From: Bog-756 sp963718405
Lineage (GTDB): Bacteria; Actinomycetota; Acidimicrobiia; Acidimicrobiales; RAAP-2
Length of the DNA: 64,000 nt
Reading direction: 5' to 3'
Assembly (NCBI GenBank): GCA_963718405.1
Contig: CAVQYZ010000004.1
Coordinates: 248,001 to 312,000 of the forward strand
In this document: piece by piece, positions 1-8,068 of the stretch
Position numbering within the stretch: position 1 is the first letter of the stretch
Layout of the letters: each line of letters opens with the position of its first letter
Made by a program: the position numbers and the translations under genes
The notes under the pieces: generated by a model
Told to the model about the DNA's origin: nothing
Databases searched by the model: none
The model's input: the letters and a program-made list of their open reading frames with translations, nothing else

Positions 1-135
1 GTCACCGAATCGTTCCAACTGGCCGACACCGCCCTGCTCCGCTTCTACTGGGCCATCCTCGGGTGGGCCCGGGGCCGCACCAACCGCAACGGCATGCGCA
101 CCACCCTCGAGCGGATCAAGGCCCAGGTCGAGTAG
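1..135 (+). CDS. C-terminal end of an unidentified protein (5' truncated by the window)
   Basis: Frame 1 is open from the first base to a TAG at 133-135 and encodes the last 44 residues of a protein. The visible part has an aromatic/hydrophobic stretch (LLRFYWAILGWA) followed by a basic amphipathic end, TTLERIKAQVE. That ending resembles the last helix of some SRPBCC/polyketide-cyclase-like proteins, but this is only an impression and I would not assign a function. It is convergent with adk, with 37 bases between the two stops. Confidence 0.5.
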   Translation, partial: VTESFQLADTALLRFYWAILGWARGRTNRNGMRTTLERIKAQVE

Positions 136-172
136 GCCGGCCTCCGGCCGCCTGACCGGGCGGGATGGGCTG

Positions 173-820
173 TCAGCCGGTAGCGGGCGGGAGCCCGAAC
201 CGCTGCCGGATGGCGGCCTGGACTTCCTCCACCGGCTTGGTGGCATCGATGGTGGCCACGAACTCCTTGCGCTCGAAGATGGCGATGAGGGGCTTGGTCT
301 CCTCGTAGTACGTCGCCAGTCGAACCTTCAGCGCCTCGGGGTTGTCGTCTTCCCTGGTGATGAGCTTTCCCCCGCAGACGTCGCAGGTGTCGGCCTTCTC
401 CGGGCGTGAAGCGATGAGGTTGTAGTCCAGCCCGCACTCCGAGCACAGCCGGCGGGCCAGGACCCGCTGCATCACATCCTCCTCGGGCATGTCGAGGTTG
501 ATCACCCCGTCGATGTCGTAGGTCTCCAGAAAGAACTCGGCCTGGCGGGCGTTGCGGGGGAAGCCGTCGATGATGAACCCGTAATTCCAGTCGTGCTCGG
601 CCAGCCGGTCCCGGACCACCGACTCCACCAGGTCGTCACCGACCAGTTCACCGGCGTTCATGGTGCGCTTGACCTGGGCTCCGAGTTTGGTGTGGTGCTG
701 CACGTTCCAGCGGAAGATGTCCCCGACGCTGATGTGCTCGAGCTCGAGGTCCGCGGCCATCAGCATGGCCTGAGTGCCCTTGCCGCTCCCTTGAACACCC
801 ATGATGATGAACTTGCGCAT
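173..820 (-). CDS. adk: adenylate kinase
   Basis: A 215-residue adenylate kinase, which interconverts ATP + AMP and 2 ADP in the cytoplasm. The N-terminus MRKFIIMGVQGSGKGTQ carries the Walker A loop (GVQGSGKGT). The family motif GFPRNARQAEF is present, and the LID domain has four cysteines (CSEC and CDVCG), so this is a zinc-type, long-form enzyme. The ATG at 820 is chosen because the adenylate kinase fold starts there and a GGCGGGAG ribosome site lies just upstream; the same frame is open further upstream but not protein-like. It lies 67 bases downstream of ppk2 on the same strand, so the two probably form an operon for polyphosphate-driven AMP/ADP phosphorylation. Confidence 0.95.
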   Translation of the reverse strand: MRKFIIMGVQGSGKGTQAMLMAADLELEHISVGDIFRWNVQHHTKLGAQVKRTMNAGELVGDDLVESVVRDRLAEHDWNYGFIIDGFPRNARQAEFFLETYDIDGVINLDMPEEDVMQRVLARRLCSECGLDYNLIASRPEKADTCDVCGGKLITREDDNPEALKVRLATYYEETKPLIAIFERKEFVATIDATKPVEEVQAAIRQRFGLPPATG

Positions 821-887
821 CGCTAGCTCCCGCCTGCCCGGCTCGACCGGGTCGGATCGGGACGGCAGGCCCGCCGGGATCGGTTGT

Positions 888-1767
888 TCATCGGACCACG
901 TAGCGGGCCGGAACCCAGGTCTGGCTGTCGATGGGGGGACGCTCGTAGGCCCGGAGCTGGCGCGGGGGTAGCTCGACGTGTTCGTGAGGCACGGCGTCGT
1001 AGGGGACGATCTGGAGGAGGTGGCTGATGACGTTGAGGCGGGCAGCCTTCTTGTTGTCGGCGTCGACCACGTACCACGGGGCCTCTTTGATGTCGGTGTA
1101 GGAGAACATCTCGTCCTTGGCCTCGGCGTAGTCGACCCACCGGGCCCGGGCCTCCAGGTCCATGGGGCTGAGCTTCCACCGCTTCCCCGGGTTGTTGATC
1201 CGCTCGGTGAAGCGGCGCTCCTGCTCCTCGTCACTCAGGGACAACCAGTACTTGACCAGGATGATCCCCGACCGCACCAGGGACCGTTCCAGTTGGGGGC
1301 ACGTCCGGAAGAACTCGGCCTGCTCCTCTTCGGTGCAGAACTCCATGACCTGTTTCGACCCCGGCCCGGTTGTACCAGCTGCGGTCGAACAGGACAATCT
1401 CCCCGGCCGCCGGGAGGTGGGCGATGTAGCGCTGGAAATACCACTGGGTCCGCTCCCGGTCGGTCGGGGTGCCCAGGGCCACAACCCGGCAGTAGCGGGC
1501 GTTCAGCCGCTCGAGGATCCGCTTGATGGTCCCCCCTTTGCCCGCAGTGTCGCGACCCTCGAAAATGACCACCACCCGCAATCCCTGGTGCACGATCCAC
1601 TCCTGCATCCGGACCAATTCGGTCTGCAGGCGGGCCAGCTCCTTTTCGTAGGCCGATTTGGACACCACCGTCGGCCCCTCGTGGTCCGTCACCGGTGGTC
1701 CATCCGCGCCGGCCCGATCGTTCGGCGGAGTGCTGTTCGACTCCTTCTCATGGTCATCGGTGCTCAC
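888..1767 (-). CDS. ppk2: polyphosphate kinase 2 family protein, one frameshift
   Basis: PPK2 enzymes transfer phosphate between polyphosphate and nucleoside mono- or diphosphates. The first part has Walker A (FEGRDTAGKGGT) and Walker B/lid (FDRSWYNRAGVE). The rest continues in another frame with VMEFCTEEEQAEFFR, then IILVKYWLSLSDEEQ and RWKLSPMDLEAR, ending at a TGA at 888. Removing one base from the T-run at 1353-1355 (an A on the coding strand) joins the halves as GVEQVMEFC, the normal family sequence, so this is probably a sequencing indel. The start is uncertain: GTG at 1767 gives a plausible N-terminus, and an in-frame ATG lies at 1791; neither has a clear ribosome site. Which PPK2 class (NDP or NMP) cannot be decided by eye. 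Confidence 0.85.
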
Positions 1768-1828
1768 TGTCCGGTGAGCGTACCGGACCATGTCGTGCGG
1801 GTGATTTCCGCACGGTGAACTCCGCGTT

Positions 1829-1875
1829 GCACCCTGCCCTGCACCCTGCACCCTGCACCCTGGACCCTGCACGCT
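1829..1875. repeat. heptamer tandem repeat (GCACCCT)n
   Basis: About six imperfect copies of GCACCCT lie in the divergent gap between ppk2 and the SnoaL-like gene. One copy is shortened to GCCCT and two have single substitutions (GGACCCT, GCACGCT). The copies are back to back, as expected of slippage. They lie between the two gene starts, so copy number could affect promoter spacing, but no promoter could be defined here. Confidence 0.75.
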
Positions 1876-1961
1876 GGGGGTGCTCGGGGGTACCGTGCGG
1901 GGAGCGGGCTGGGACCAGGGGCCCGTGGACACCGGGGGAGACAGCCAGTGGGGGAGATGCC

Positions 1962-2396
1962 GTGAGTGCCGAGAGCAACGCCCATGCCAACAAGGAGATT
2001 GTCTCGGCCTTCTGGGAGGTGCTCTATGGGCGCGACTGGGATGCCATCGGTCCGTTCTTCGCCGTGGACAGCGAGTACACCGATGTCCCCTCCCCGGCCG
2101 ACGACGTGGCCCGGGGGCCCGACCAGATCGTGGCCCGGCTCCGGCTCGGGCTCGAGCAGATCTCGGAGTACCAGCACTCCTTGCGGCTGATGGTGGCTGA
2201 GGGCGACACGGTGGTCACCGAGCATGCCGAGACGTGGCACTGGCACACCGGGGAGCAGGTCACCCTGCCGTTTGTCTCGGTGCACGAGCTACGTGACGGA
2301 GCCATCGTGCGGTGGTGGGACTACTGGGATCTGCAGACCTTGATGGGAGCAGCCCCGGCCTGGTGGGTCGAGCACATCATGCAGGGCTACACCTGA
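1962..2396 (+). CDS. SnoaL-like / NTF2-fold protein (limonene-epoxide-hydrolase-like)
   Basis: A 144-residue single-domain protein with the NTF2-fold pattern: N-terminal helices (ANKEIVSAFWEVLYGRDWDAIGPFFA), a strand with SEYTDVPSPADDVARGPDQI, and a C-terminal sheet ending VSVHELRDGAIVRWWDYWDLQTLMG. The WWDYWDLQTLM ending with conserved Asp/Trp is typical of SnoaL-like or limonene-1,2-epoxide-hydrolase-like proteins. The substrate is unknown. The GTG at 1962 is chosen because GGGGAG lies six to seven bases upstream; the frame is open earlier, but the upstream sequence falls in the heptamer repeat. It is convergent with the permease gene, with 37 bases between stops. Confidence 0.8.
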   Translation: MSAESNAHANKEIVSAFWEVLYGRDWDAIGPFFAVDSEYTDVPSPADDVARGPDQIVARLRLGLEQISEYQHSLRLMVAEGDTVVTEHAETWHWHTGEQVTLPFVSVHELRDGAIVRWWDYWDLQTLMGAAPAWWVEHIMQGYT

Positions 2397-2433
2397 ACAC
2401 TGCCTCATCGGCCCGGTGGCCCCCCGGGGCGGC

Positions 2434-4080
2434 TCAGCTCTCGAACCCGTAGACGCCCCGGGCGTACTCGTCGACCTTCTCCTCGGGCAGACGGAGCCGG
2501 ATGGCGGTGTAGTAGACGATGAGGCTCCACACCGCCACCACCACAATGTCCCAGTAGAAGGGGATGGACTCTCTCCCACCCTGGAACTGTCCGAGGTAGG
2601 AGATGAGCGTCAGCCCGGCCAGGTAGGGCCACAGCCAGATGGCAGCCTTCCAGTCGAGGGGGGAGTGGACCGGGTTGGCATGGGTGATCCGGGAGAGTCC
2701 CATGAGGAGGTAGCCGAGGACCACCGCCACCATCAGCTTCCACACCACCTCCCATCCGCTCCAGTAGATGATCAGGCTGGCCGAGATGAACGAAGCCGGG
2801 CACAGGACCCGGGCCCAGGGCAGGCGGTAGGGCCGTTCGGCGTGGGGCTTCTGGTGCCGGAGGGCACCCAGGGCCAACGGCGCTCCGGCGTACATCAGCA
2901 CGGTGGCCGAGGTGATGAAACCGACCAGCTTCTGCCACCCCGGGAAGGGCAGGAAGAGCAGCAGCCCCATGAGAAAGGTGAAGATGAGGCCGTAGATGGG
3001 CACGTTGGCCTTCTTGGTGGTCTTCTCGAAGACCGCGGGCACGTGGCCGTTCTTGCTCATGCCGAAGGTGATCCGGCTGGTGGTGGTGGTGTAGATGAGG
3101 CCCGAGCCGGTGGGGGCGATGATGGCGTCGGCGTAGAGGATGTAGGCCAGCCAGGCCAGTCCCAGGCCCTTGGCCAAACCGGCGAACGGCCCGAAGATCC
3201 CGGTGAAGCTGATGTGGGCCCAGCCGTGGGCCAGGGCGTGCTCGGGCAGGGCACCGATGAACACCACCTGCAACAGGATGTAGATGGTGGCCCCGATCAG
3301 CATGGAGAAGATCACCGCCCGGGGCATGTCCCGTTGGGGGTTCCTGCTCTCCCCGCCCAGCTGCACCGCCTGTTCGAATCCGACCAGGGCGAAGACCGCC
3401 CCGCCGTCACTCACGGCGTTGAGGATTCCGTGGAGTCCGAACGGGGCGAAGCCGTGGCTGGTGAAGTTGGTGGTGTCGAAGTGGGTGAAGAGGAGGACCA
3501 CGATGGTGAGGACCGGGATGATGACCTTCCAGGTGGTGATGGCGTTGTTGGCCCGCACCAGGTAACGGACCCCGAACAGGTTGGCCACCACGAACAGGGC
3601 CATCATCAACGTGGCCACCAGGTAGCCGAGCCCGGTGAGGACCGGTACCCCGCCCGACACGGTGGTCAGGCCGTGCCAGTAGTTGCCGGTGTAGGTGATG
3701 GCCGCCTCCACCTCGATGGGAGCGGTGCCCACCGCCTGCAGCCAGGAGAACCAGCCGAAGGAGGCTCCGGCCAGGCCGCCGAAGGCGTAGTAGGGGAAGC
3801 GGGTGGTGCCCCCGCTGACCGGGAACATCCCGCCCAGTTCGGCGTGGACCAGCGCCAGCAGGATCACCGCCACCGAGCCGATCAGCCAGGCGATGATGGC
3901 CGCCGGTCCGCCGATCAGCGAGCAGGCCAGGGCCCCGAAGAGCCAGCCCGATCCGATGATCGACCCTTCAGAGGTGAGGAGGAGCCCGAAGAACCCGATG
4001 TCACGGGTGAGCCCGTCACCGGCGGAGGCCCCGCCGTCGGCCGAGGGCCCGGTGCCCGTGGAGACCGTGGTGTGGCTCAT
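2434..4080 (-). CDS. APC-family amino-acid permease
   Basis: A 548-residue inner-membrane transporter of the amino acid-polyamine-organocation superfamily. After a polar N-terminus come about twelve hydrophobic segments. The first carries the APC signature region (IGFFGLLLTSEGSIIGSGWLFGA), and VFALVGFEQAVQLGGESRNPQRDMPRAV matches the conserved loop containing FE and E-x-x-NP. It probably exchanges or imports amino acids or related cations; the substrate cannot be inferred. The ATG at 4080 is preceded by GGGGAG about seven bases away; upstream in-frame sequence is not membrane-protein-like. Confidence 0.9.
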   Translation of the reverse strand: MSHTTVSTGTGPSADGGASAGDGLTRDIGFFGLLLTSEGSIIGSGWLFGALACSLIGGPAAIIAWLIGSVAVILLALVHAELGGMFPVSGGTTRFPYYAFGGLAGASFGWFSWLQAVGTAPIEVEAAITYTGNYWHGLTTVSGGVPVLTGLGYLVATLMMALFVVANLFGVRYLVRANNAITTWKVIIPVLTIVVLLFTHFDTTNFTSHGFAPFGLHGILNAVSDGGAVFALVGFEQAVQLGGESRNPQRDMPRAVIFSMLIGATIYILLQVVFIGALPEHALAHGWAHISFTGIFGPFAGLAKGLGLAWLAYILYADAIIAPTGSGLIYTTTTSRITFGMSKNGHVPAVFEKTTKKANVPIYGLIFTFLMGLLLFLPFPGWQKLVGFITSATVLMYAGAPLALGALRHQKPHAERPYRLPWARVLCPASFISASLIIYWSGWEVVWKLMVAVVLGYLLMGLSRITHANPVHSPLDWKAAIWLWPYLAGLTLISYLGQFQGGRESIPFYWDIVVVAVWSLIVYYTAIRLRLPEEKVDEYARGVYGFES

Positions 4081-4408
4081 CTCAACGCTCCCCGTGGTCG
4101 AGTTCCGGATGGCTGGACCGACCCCGCCGGGGTGGGCGCCACCGAAAATTAGTTGATGGCTCAGCGGCGGGCGGGGATCGCGGCACGGTGGCTGGCCGAC
4201 GGCCTTCCACCGCTCGGGCCGCGCCAGCGCAACCCCGGTAACCGAATTCGCCAAAAGGCCAAATCATGGGCTGGAGGCGATAGCTTGACTCAGCAAGTAC
4301 CGGCTCTAACCGATAATTTGGGCCTCCGGCAAAACGGACATGTGGTCGACGGGCTCGCCGCCGGGCAGGGCTGCGTCCAGCGTCGGGGGCCGGTGGGTCC
4401 CGGAACGG
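4081..4408. other. 328-bp intergenic region upstream of the permease
   Basis: No convincing gene is present. The stretch separates the permease start from the end of the metallo-hydrolase gene, both on the minus strand, so it should hold the permease promoter and the end of the mscR transcript. I see a small inverted repeat (GCCAAAAGGC, about 4250-4259) and a locally AT-richer block at 4240-4330. It does not match a riboswitch class I can recognise. Confidence 0.4.
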
Positions 4409-5029
4409 TCAGCGCCCCTGGTCCAGCCATTCGGGGAGGTGCGGAGCCTCGGCTCCGATGGTGGTTTCGGCGCCGTGGCCGGTCAGTACCCGGGTGACGG
4501 CGGGCAGGACCAACAGGCGCTCGGAGATCGAGGTGATGATGGTGGGGAAGTCCGAATAGCTCCTCCCCGTGGCACCGGGTCCCCCGTTGAACAGCGTGTC
4601 ACCGGAGAAGAGCACTCCCTGGTCGGCGAGGTACAGGCAGCATCCGCCCGGCGAGTGCCCCGGAGTGTGCAGGACCTGGAGCGTGGAGCCGCCGGCAGTC
4701 AGGGCCATGCCGTCGGACAACGCTCGGTCGGGGGCACGGTCGGGATAGACGGCTTCCCACAACATGAGGTCGTCCGGGTGGAGCCAGACCGGGGCTCCCA
4801 AGGCGTCGGCCAGGGCGGCCGCCGCGTTGATGTGGTCGTTGTGCCCGTGGGTGGCGATGATGGCGGTGGTGGCGCGGTCGCCCACGGCCTCGACGATGGG
4901 GCGGTGGTCGTGGGCGGCATCGACCACCATCACCTCACGATCGTCACCGACCAGCCAGATGTTGTTCTCGACTTCGAAGTCCTCACCGTCCAACGAGAAG
5001 ATCCCCGAGGTCGTCACCTGCTCGATCAT
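4409..5029 (-). CDS. MBL-fold metallo-hydrolase paired with mscR
   Basis: A 206-residue metallo-beta-lactamase-fold protein. The metal-binding motif THGHNDH is intact, followed by HTPGHSPGG, a FSGDTLF aspartate and a late GHG histidine. Its start codon overlaps the mscR stop (TGATG), so translation is coupled. In Mycobacterium the same pair exists as mscR (Rv2259) and an adjacent MBL protein (Rv2260). By that context it probably acts on a thioester or other product of mycothiol-dependent formaldehyde oxidation, for example S-formylmycothiol; this is inference from linkage. Confidence 0.9.
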   Translation of the reverse strand: MIEQVTTSGIFSLDGEDFEVENNIWLVGDDREVMVVDAAHDHRPIVEAVGDRATTAIIATHGHNDHINAAAALADALGAPVWLHPDDLMLWEAVYPDRAPDRALSDGMALTAGGSTLQVLHTPGHSPGGCCLYLADQGVLFSGDTLFNGGPGATGRSYSDFPTIITSISERLLVLPAVTRVLTGHGAETTIGAEAPHLPEWLDQGR

Positions 5030-6114
5030 CAGATGACGACGACCGACCGGAGGACCTCGCCCCGCTCCATGCGGTGGAAGGCCTCTTCGATGTCTGCGAG
5101 GCCGATGGTCTCGCTGACGAACCGGTCGAGGTCCAGCCGGCCCTGCAGGTACAGGTCCACCAGCATGGGGAAGTCCCTCGATGGCAGGCAGTCCCCGTAC
5201 CAGCTGGGACGGAGCTGGCCGCCCCTACCGAAGAAGTCGATCATGGGCAGATCGATCCGCATCTCGGGCGTGGGCACCCCGACCTGGACCACGGTGCCGG
5301 CCAGGTCCCGGGCGTAGAACGCCTGCTCCAGCACTTTGGGATTCCCCACGGCCTCGATGCAGACGTTGGCGCCGTGGCCCCCGGTGAGGCCCTGGACCGC
5401 CCCGACCACATCTTGGCGGGAGGCGTCGACCACATCGGTGGCCCCGAACTGGCGGGCCAACTCGAGCTTGCCCGGATCGAGGTCGATGGCCACGATGGTC
5501 CCGGCGCCGGCCAGGCGGGCACCGGCGATGGCCGCACACCCCACGCCGCCGCAGCCGAACACCGCCACCGAGTCCCCCGGCCCGACCTCACCGGTCAGCA
5601 TGGCCGAGCCCAGGCCGGCCATCACCCCACAACCCAGCAGACCGACCGCCTCGGGCCGGGCGGCCGGGTCCACTTTGGTGCACTGGCCCGCGGCCACCAG
5701 CGTCTTTTCGGCAAAGGCCCCGATGCCCAGCGCCGGCGAGAGGGGTGTCCCGTCGGTGAGTGTCATCTTCTGCACGGCGTTGAAGGTGTCGAAGCAGTAC
5801 CAGGGGCGGCCCCGGAGGCACGATCGGCACTGCCCGCAGACGGCGCGCCAGTTGAGGACCACGAAGTCGCCGGGTTCCACGGAGGTCACGTCGGGCCCGA
5901 CGGCTTCGACCACACCGGCGGCCTCGTGGCCCAGGAGGAACGGGAACTCGTCGTTGATCCCACCCTCCCGGTAGTGGAGATCGGTGTGGCACACCCCGCA
6001 GGCCTGTACCCGGACGACCGCCTCGCCGGGCCCCGGATCGGGCACCACAATGGTGACCAGGGAGACGGGCTCCCCTTTAGTCATGGCCACGACCCCTTGG
6101 ACCTCAGCTGTCAT
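5029..6114 (-). CDS. mscR: S-nitrosomycothiol reductase / mycothiol-dependent formaldehyde dehydrogenase
   Basis: A 361-residue zinc-dependent class III-type alcohol dehydrogenase. It contains the catalytic zinc site (ACGVCHTDLHYREGGINDEFPFLLGHEAAG), the structural zinc cysteines (CGQCRSCLRGRPWYC), and the NAD-binding glycine motif (VFGCGGVGCAAI). Blocks such as GQCTKVDPAA, YARDLAGTVVQVGVPTPEM and SWYGDCLPSRDFP match the mycobacterial MscR/AdhE2 protein closely. It oxidises S-hydroxymethylmycothiol with NAD and reduces S-nitrosomycothiol, which implies that the host makes mycothiol. The ATG at 6114 has GGGAGCAG upstream. A pair of 16-bp direct repeats lies 48-79 bases upstream of the start. 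Confidence 0.95.
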   Translation of the reverse strand: MTAEVQGVVAMTKGEPVSLVTIVVPDPGPGEAVVRVQACGVCHTDLHYREGGINDEFPFLLGHEAAGVVEAVGPDVTSVEPGDFVVLNWRAVCGQCRSCLRGRPWYCFDTFNAVQKMTLTDGTPLSPALGIGAFAEKTLVAAGQCTKVDPAARPEAVGLLGCGVMAGLGSAMLTGEVGPGDSVAVFGCGGVGCAAIAGARLAGAGTIVAIDLDPGKLELARQFGATDVVDASRQDVVGAVQGLTGGHGANVCIEAVGNPKVLEQAFYARDLAGTVVQVGVPTPEMRIDLPMIDFFGRGGQLRPSWYGDCLPSRDFPMLVDLYLQGRLDLDRFVSETIGLADIEEAFHRMERGEVLRSVVVI

Positions 6115-6161
6115 CTTCTGCTCCCTGTCGTTCTTCGTCGGGTCCGCACTGTTCCCTTCTG

Positions 6162-6193
6162 TGCGACCTCATATCTGTGCGGCCTCTTATCTG
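6162..6193. repeat. two tandem 16-bp direct repeats upstream of mscR
   Basis: TGCGACCTCATATCTG (6162-6177) is followed directly by TGCGGCCTCTTATCTG (6178-6193), with 14 of 16 bases identical, and then by a partial third copy (TCCGACC). They end 48 bases before the mscR start and are in the right place to bind a regulator of the formaldehyde/nitrosative response. Function is inferred from position only. Confidence 0.6.
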
Positions 6194-6465
6194 TCCGACC
6201 CCCCCTACGGCCGTGCGGGCCAAGTGTGTCATGACAGACGGGGTGGACCGGTCCGCACCCTCCGCCGGCGGGTCTTCGAAATAATCGGCGACTCGCCTAC
6301 CGGCCGAGGTGGCGTAGTCGAACTCCGCGGGAGTAACGGGCAGTTCTCTGCCACTCGTCCCCAGCTCACCGCCACGCCCGGTGAGGAACGAGACGCTCTA
6401 CCCGAAACCAGATGGATCTACACCCCAAAAATTTGGGGATTCTTAGATTTCCCTATATTCCCTGG
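6194..6465. other. divergent intergenic region between mscR and the first surface cassette
   Basis: No gene is evident in this stretch. It contains a perfect 10-bp palindrome TGTCATGACA (6227-6236), a GGACCGGTCC palindrome near 6243-6252, and an AT-rich inverted repeat CCCCAAA-AA-TTTGGGG (6423-6438). The last lies 27 bases upstream of the promoter of the first PstS-like gene and may be an operator. Confidence 0.45.
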
Positions 6466-6494
6466 TTGACACATAGGAGTACTTAACTTATGTT
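6466..6494 (+). promoter_or_regulatory. sigma70-type promoter of PstS-like cassette 1
   Basis: Perfect -35 TTGACA (6466-6471), 17-base spacer, and -10 TATGTT (6489-6494). The start codon of the downstream gene is about 90 bases further on. The leader carries ACTAGG and TTTGTCGGGTAATGG blocks that recur, with small changes, in front of cassette 2. Confidence 0.75.
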
Positions 6495-6556
6495 TAGTTG
6501 AGCAATCCACTAGGGTTTGTCGGGTAATGGTAGGGGCCATCGCTTCTTGAGGTCTG

Positions 6557-8068
6557 CCGTGTCCTGGCGCGAACAAGGAGCATCGATGAAATCCTTCCTG
6601 AGAACCAGGAGCATCCGTATCGTCGCCGCGCTGTCCATAGCTGCCGGCACGGCCGGCGTTGCCAGCCTGACCGCACTGAGCGGCCCGTCGGCCCAGGCCG
6701 ACCCGCTGTTCACCACCGCCGAGGTCGCGGTGGGTGCCGATGTCACCCAGGACGTCTACCAGGCCTACGCCGGCGCCTCGGCCCCGAACACCGCCACCAC
6801 GAAGTGGTTCACCCCGCTGCACTCCACGGCGGGCGACCTCAACACCACCATCGTGTCGTTCGACGCCTACCCCCAGGGCGGCACCACCACCAACCCGGGT
6901 TGCATCACCACCGAACCGGGCGGACCGTCCTTCGACCGGCCCAACTCCACCACGGCCGGCCTGGCCGCCCTCAATGACCTGGTCACCGGGGCCGGCTTCG
7001 AGAACACCTCGGGATCGTGCACCGGCGCCACGGTGGTCCTCACCGGTCAGATCAACTTCGCCCGGGCCGCCCGGGGCGAGAAGGTCGCCGGCACCAACCT
7101 CACCTTCATCCCCTTCGCCCGGGACGCCGTGGCCTACATGTACTACGACTCGACCAACGGTGACAACACCCTGTCCAGTCTGACCAAGGCTCAGCTGGCG
7201 GGCATCTACTCGGGGACCATCACCACCCTCGGCGGCGACACCATCGACCCCTGCCTGACCATCTCGGGATCGTCCCCCCGCTCCAACCTGGAGTCGGCCA
7301 TCGGGGTCTCCGACGCCACGGCCGAGTCCAACGCCACCCCTGCCTGCGCCCAGATCCAGCAGAACAGCGGCAACGCTTTCTACTCGTTCGCCAAATCCCT
7401 CCCGGCTCACACCGCGGCCCTCATCCCCATCTCGGCGGGTGACTGGATCGGCCAGGCCAACGGGAACTCGGTGGACCAGTCAGCCACGGCCCGGGCCAAC
7501 GGCGTGGACCTCGGGGCCGTCACCGACGGCAGCACCAGCCTCGGTCAGCCCTACACCGGCTCGGCCCCGAGCCTGTTGCCCAACACCACCTACTACCAGG
7601 ACTCCCTGTTCGGGTACAACATCTACACGGTGGTTCCCACCCGGGCGATCACCAGTGGCCTGGGCGAAGACTCCAACCTCGTCGACCTGTTCGTGGGTAG
7701 CGGCTCCGCCATCTGTGCCACCGCCGCCCAGACCACCGCCCATCAGTTCGGCTTCGACAGCCTCACCTCGGGCGAAGGCACCTGCGGGAGCACGACCGTG
7801 ACGGGTAACGGCTGAGCCGGCCCCGCAACCGATACCCGTACACCGAACGACACGAGCGAGAGAAAAGAAGAACCATGCGCACACACGCTGATGCAAGTCA
7901 CAACACCGAGGCCGGGTCCGGAGGGACCCGGACCTCGGGAGTCCGGCGTCTCAAGGTCGGACTGGCCGCCACGGCGGTCTTCATGGCCACCTTTGCCGGG
8001 CTGACCGCCGCCGGGGTGACGCCCGCAGGGGCTTCGACCCTCGACGGCACCGCCACCATCGCCAACCC
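6557..8068 (+). repeat. 1.5-kb segmental duplication, copy 1
   Basis: These 1512 bases recur at 11621-13132 at a constant offset of 5064 with no indels; I count four substitutions. The repeat covers the ribosome site, the whole PstS-like gene, the intergenic spacer and the first 64-65 codons of the next gene, and stops abruptly inside that gene. Weaker similarity continues upstream to about 6508. No transposase or terminal inverted repeats flank it. Confidence 0.95.
6586..7815 (+). CDS. secreted PstS-like solute-binding protein (cassette 1)
   Basis: A 409-residue exported protein. A Sec signal (RSIRIVAALSIAAGTAGVASLTALSG) ends at about residue 38 (AQA-DP). The mature part has features of the PstS/PBP-like fold: ARAARGEKVAGTNLTFIPFARDAVAYMYY, LTKAQLAGIYSG, and a serine-rich ISGSSPRSN ligand-loop-like segment. 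There is no lipobox, so it is released or held by a partner rather than lipid-anchored. No ABC permease or ATPase is adjacent. ATG at 6586 has AAGGAG five bases upstream. It is followed 59 bases later by the FN3 protein. A near-identical copy lies at 11650-12879, with one amino-acid change (Ala62 to Ser). The ligand is unknown; phosphate is only one possibility. Confidence 0.85.
   Translation: MKSFLRTRSIRIVAALSIAAGTAGVASLTALSGPSAQADPLFTTAEVAVGADVTQDVYQAYAGASAPNTATTKWFTPLHSTAGDLNTTIVSFDAYPQGGTTTNPGCITTEPGGPSFDRPNSTTAGLAALNDLVTGAGFENTSGSCTGATVVLTGQINFARAARGEKVAGTNLTFIPFARDAVAYMYYDSTNGDNTLSSLTKAQLAGIYSGTITTLGGDTIDPCLTISGSSPRSNLESAIGVSDATAESNATPACAQIQQNSGNAFYSFAKSLPAHTAALIPISAGDWIGQANGNSVDQSATARANGVDLGAVTDGSTSLGQPYTGSAPSLLPNTTYYQDSLFGYNIYTVVPTRAITSGLGEDSNLVDLFVGSGSAICATAAQTTAHQFGFDSLTSGEGTCGSTTVTGNG

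Noticed and set aside
1829..1875. Possible CRISPR array or replication iterons
   Set aside because: Units are seven bases with no spacers and no replication gene nearby.
2416..4152. 578-codon open frame on the plus strand over the permease gene
   Set aside because: Composition is Gly/Asp/His/Arg-rich and unlike a protein; it is the antisense shadow of a clear twelve-helix transporter in high-GC DNA.
4240..4340. Riboswitch upstream of the permease
   Set aside because: The block is AT-richer and partly self-complementary, but the consensus cores I know (c-di-AMP, guanidine, lysine, c-di-GMP) could not be matched.
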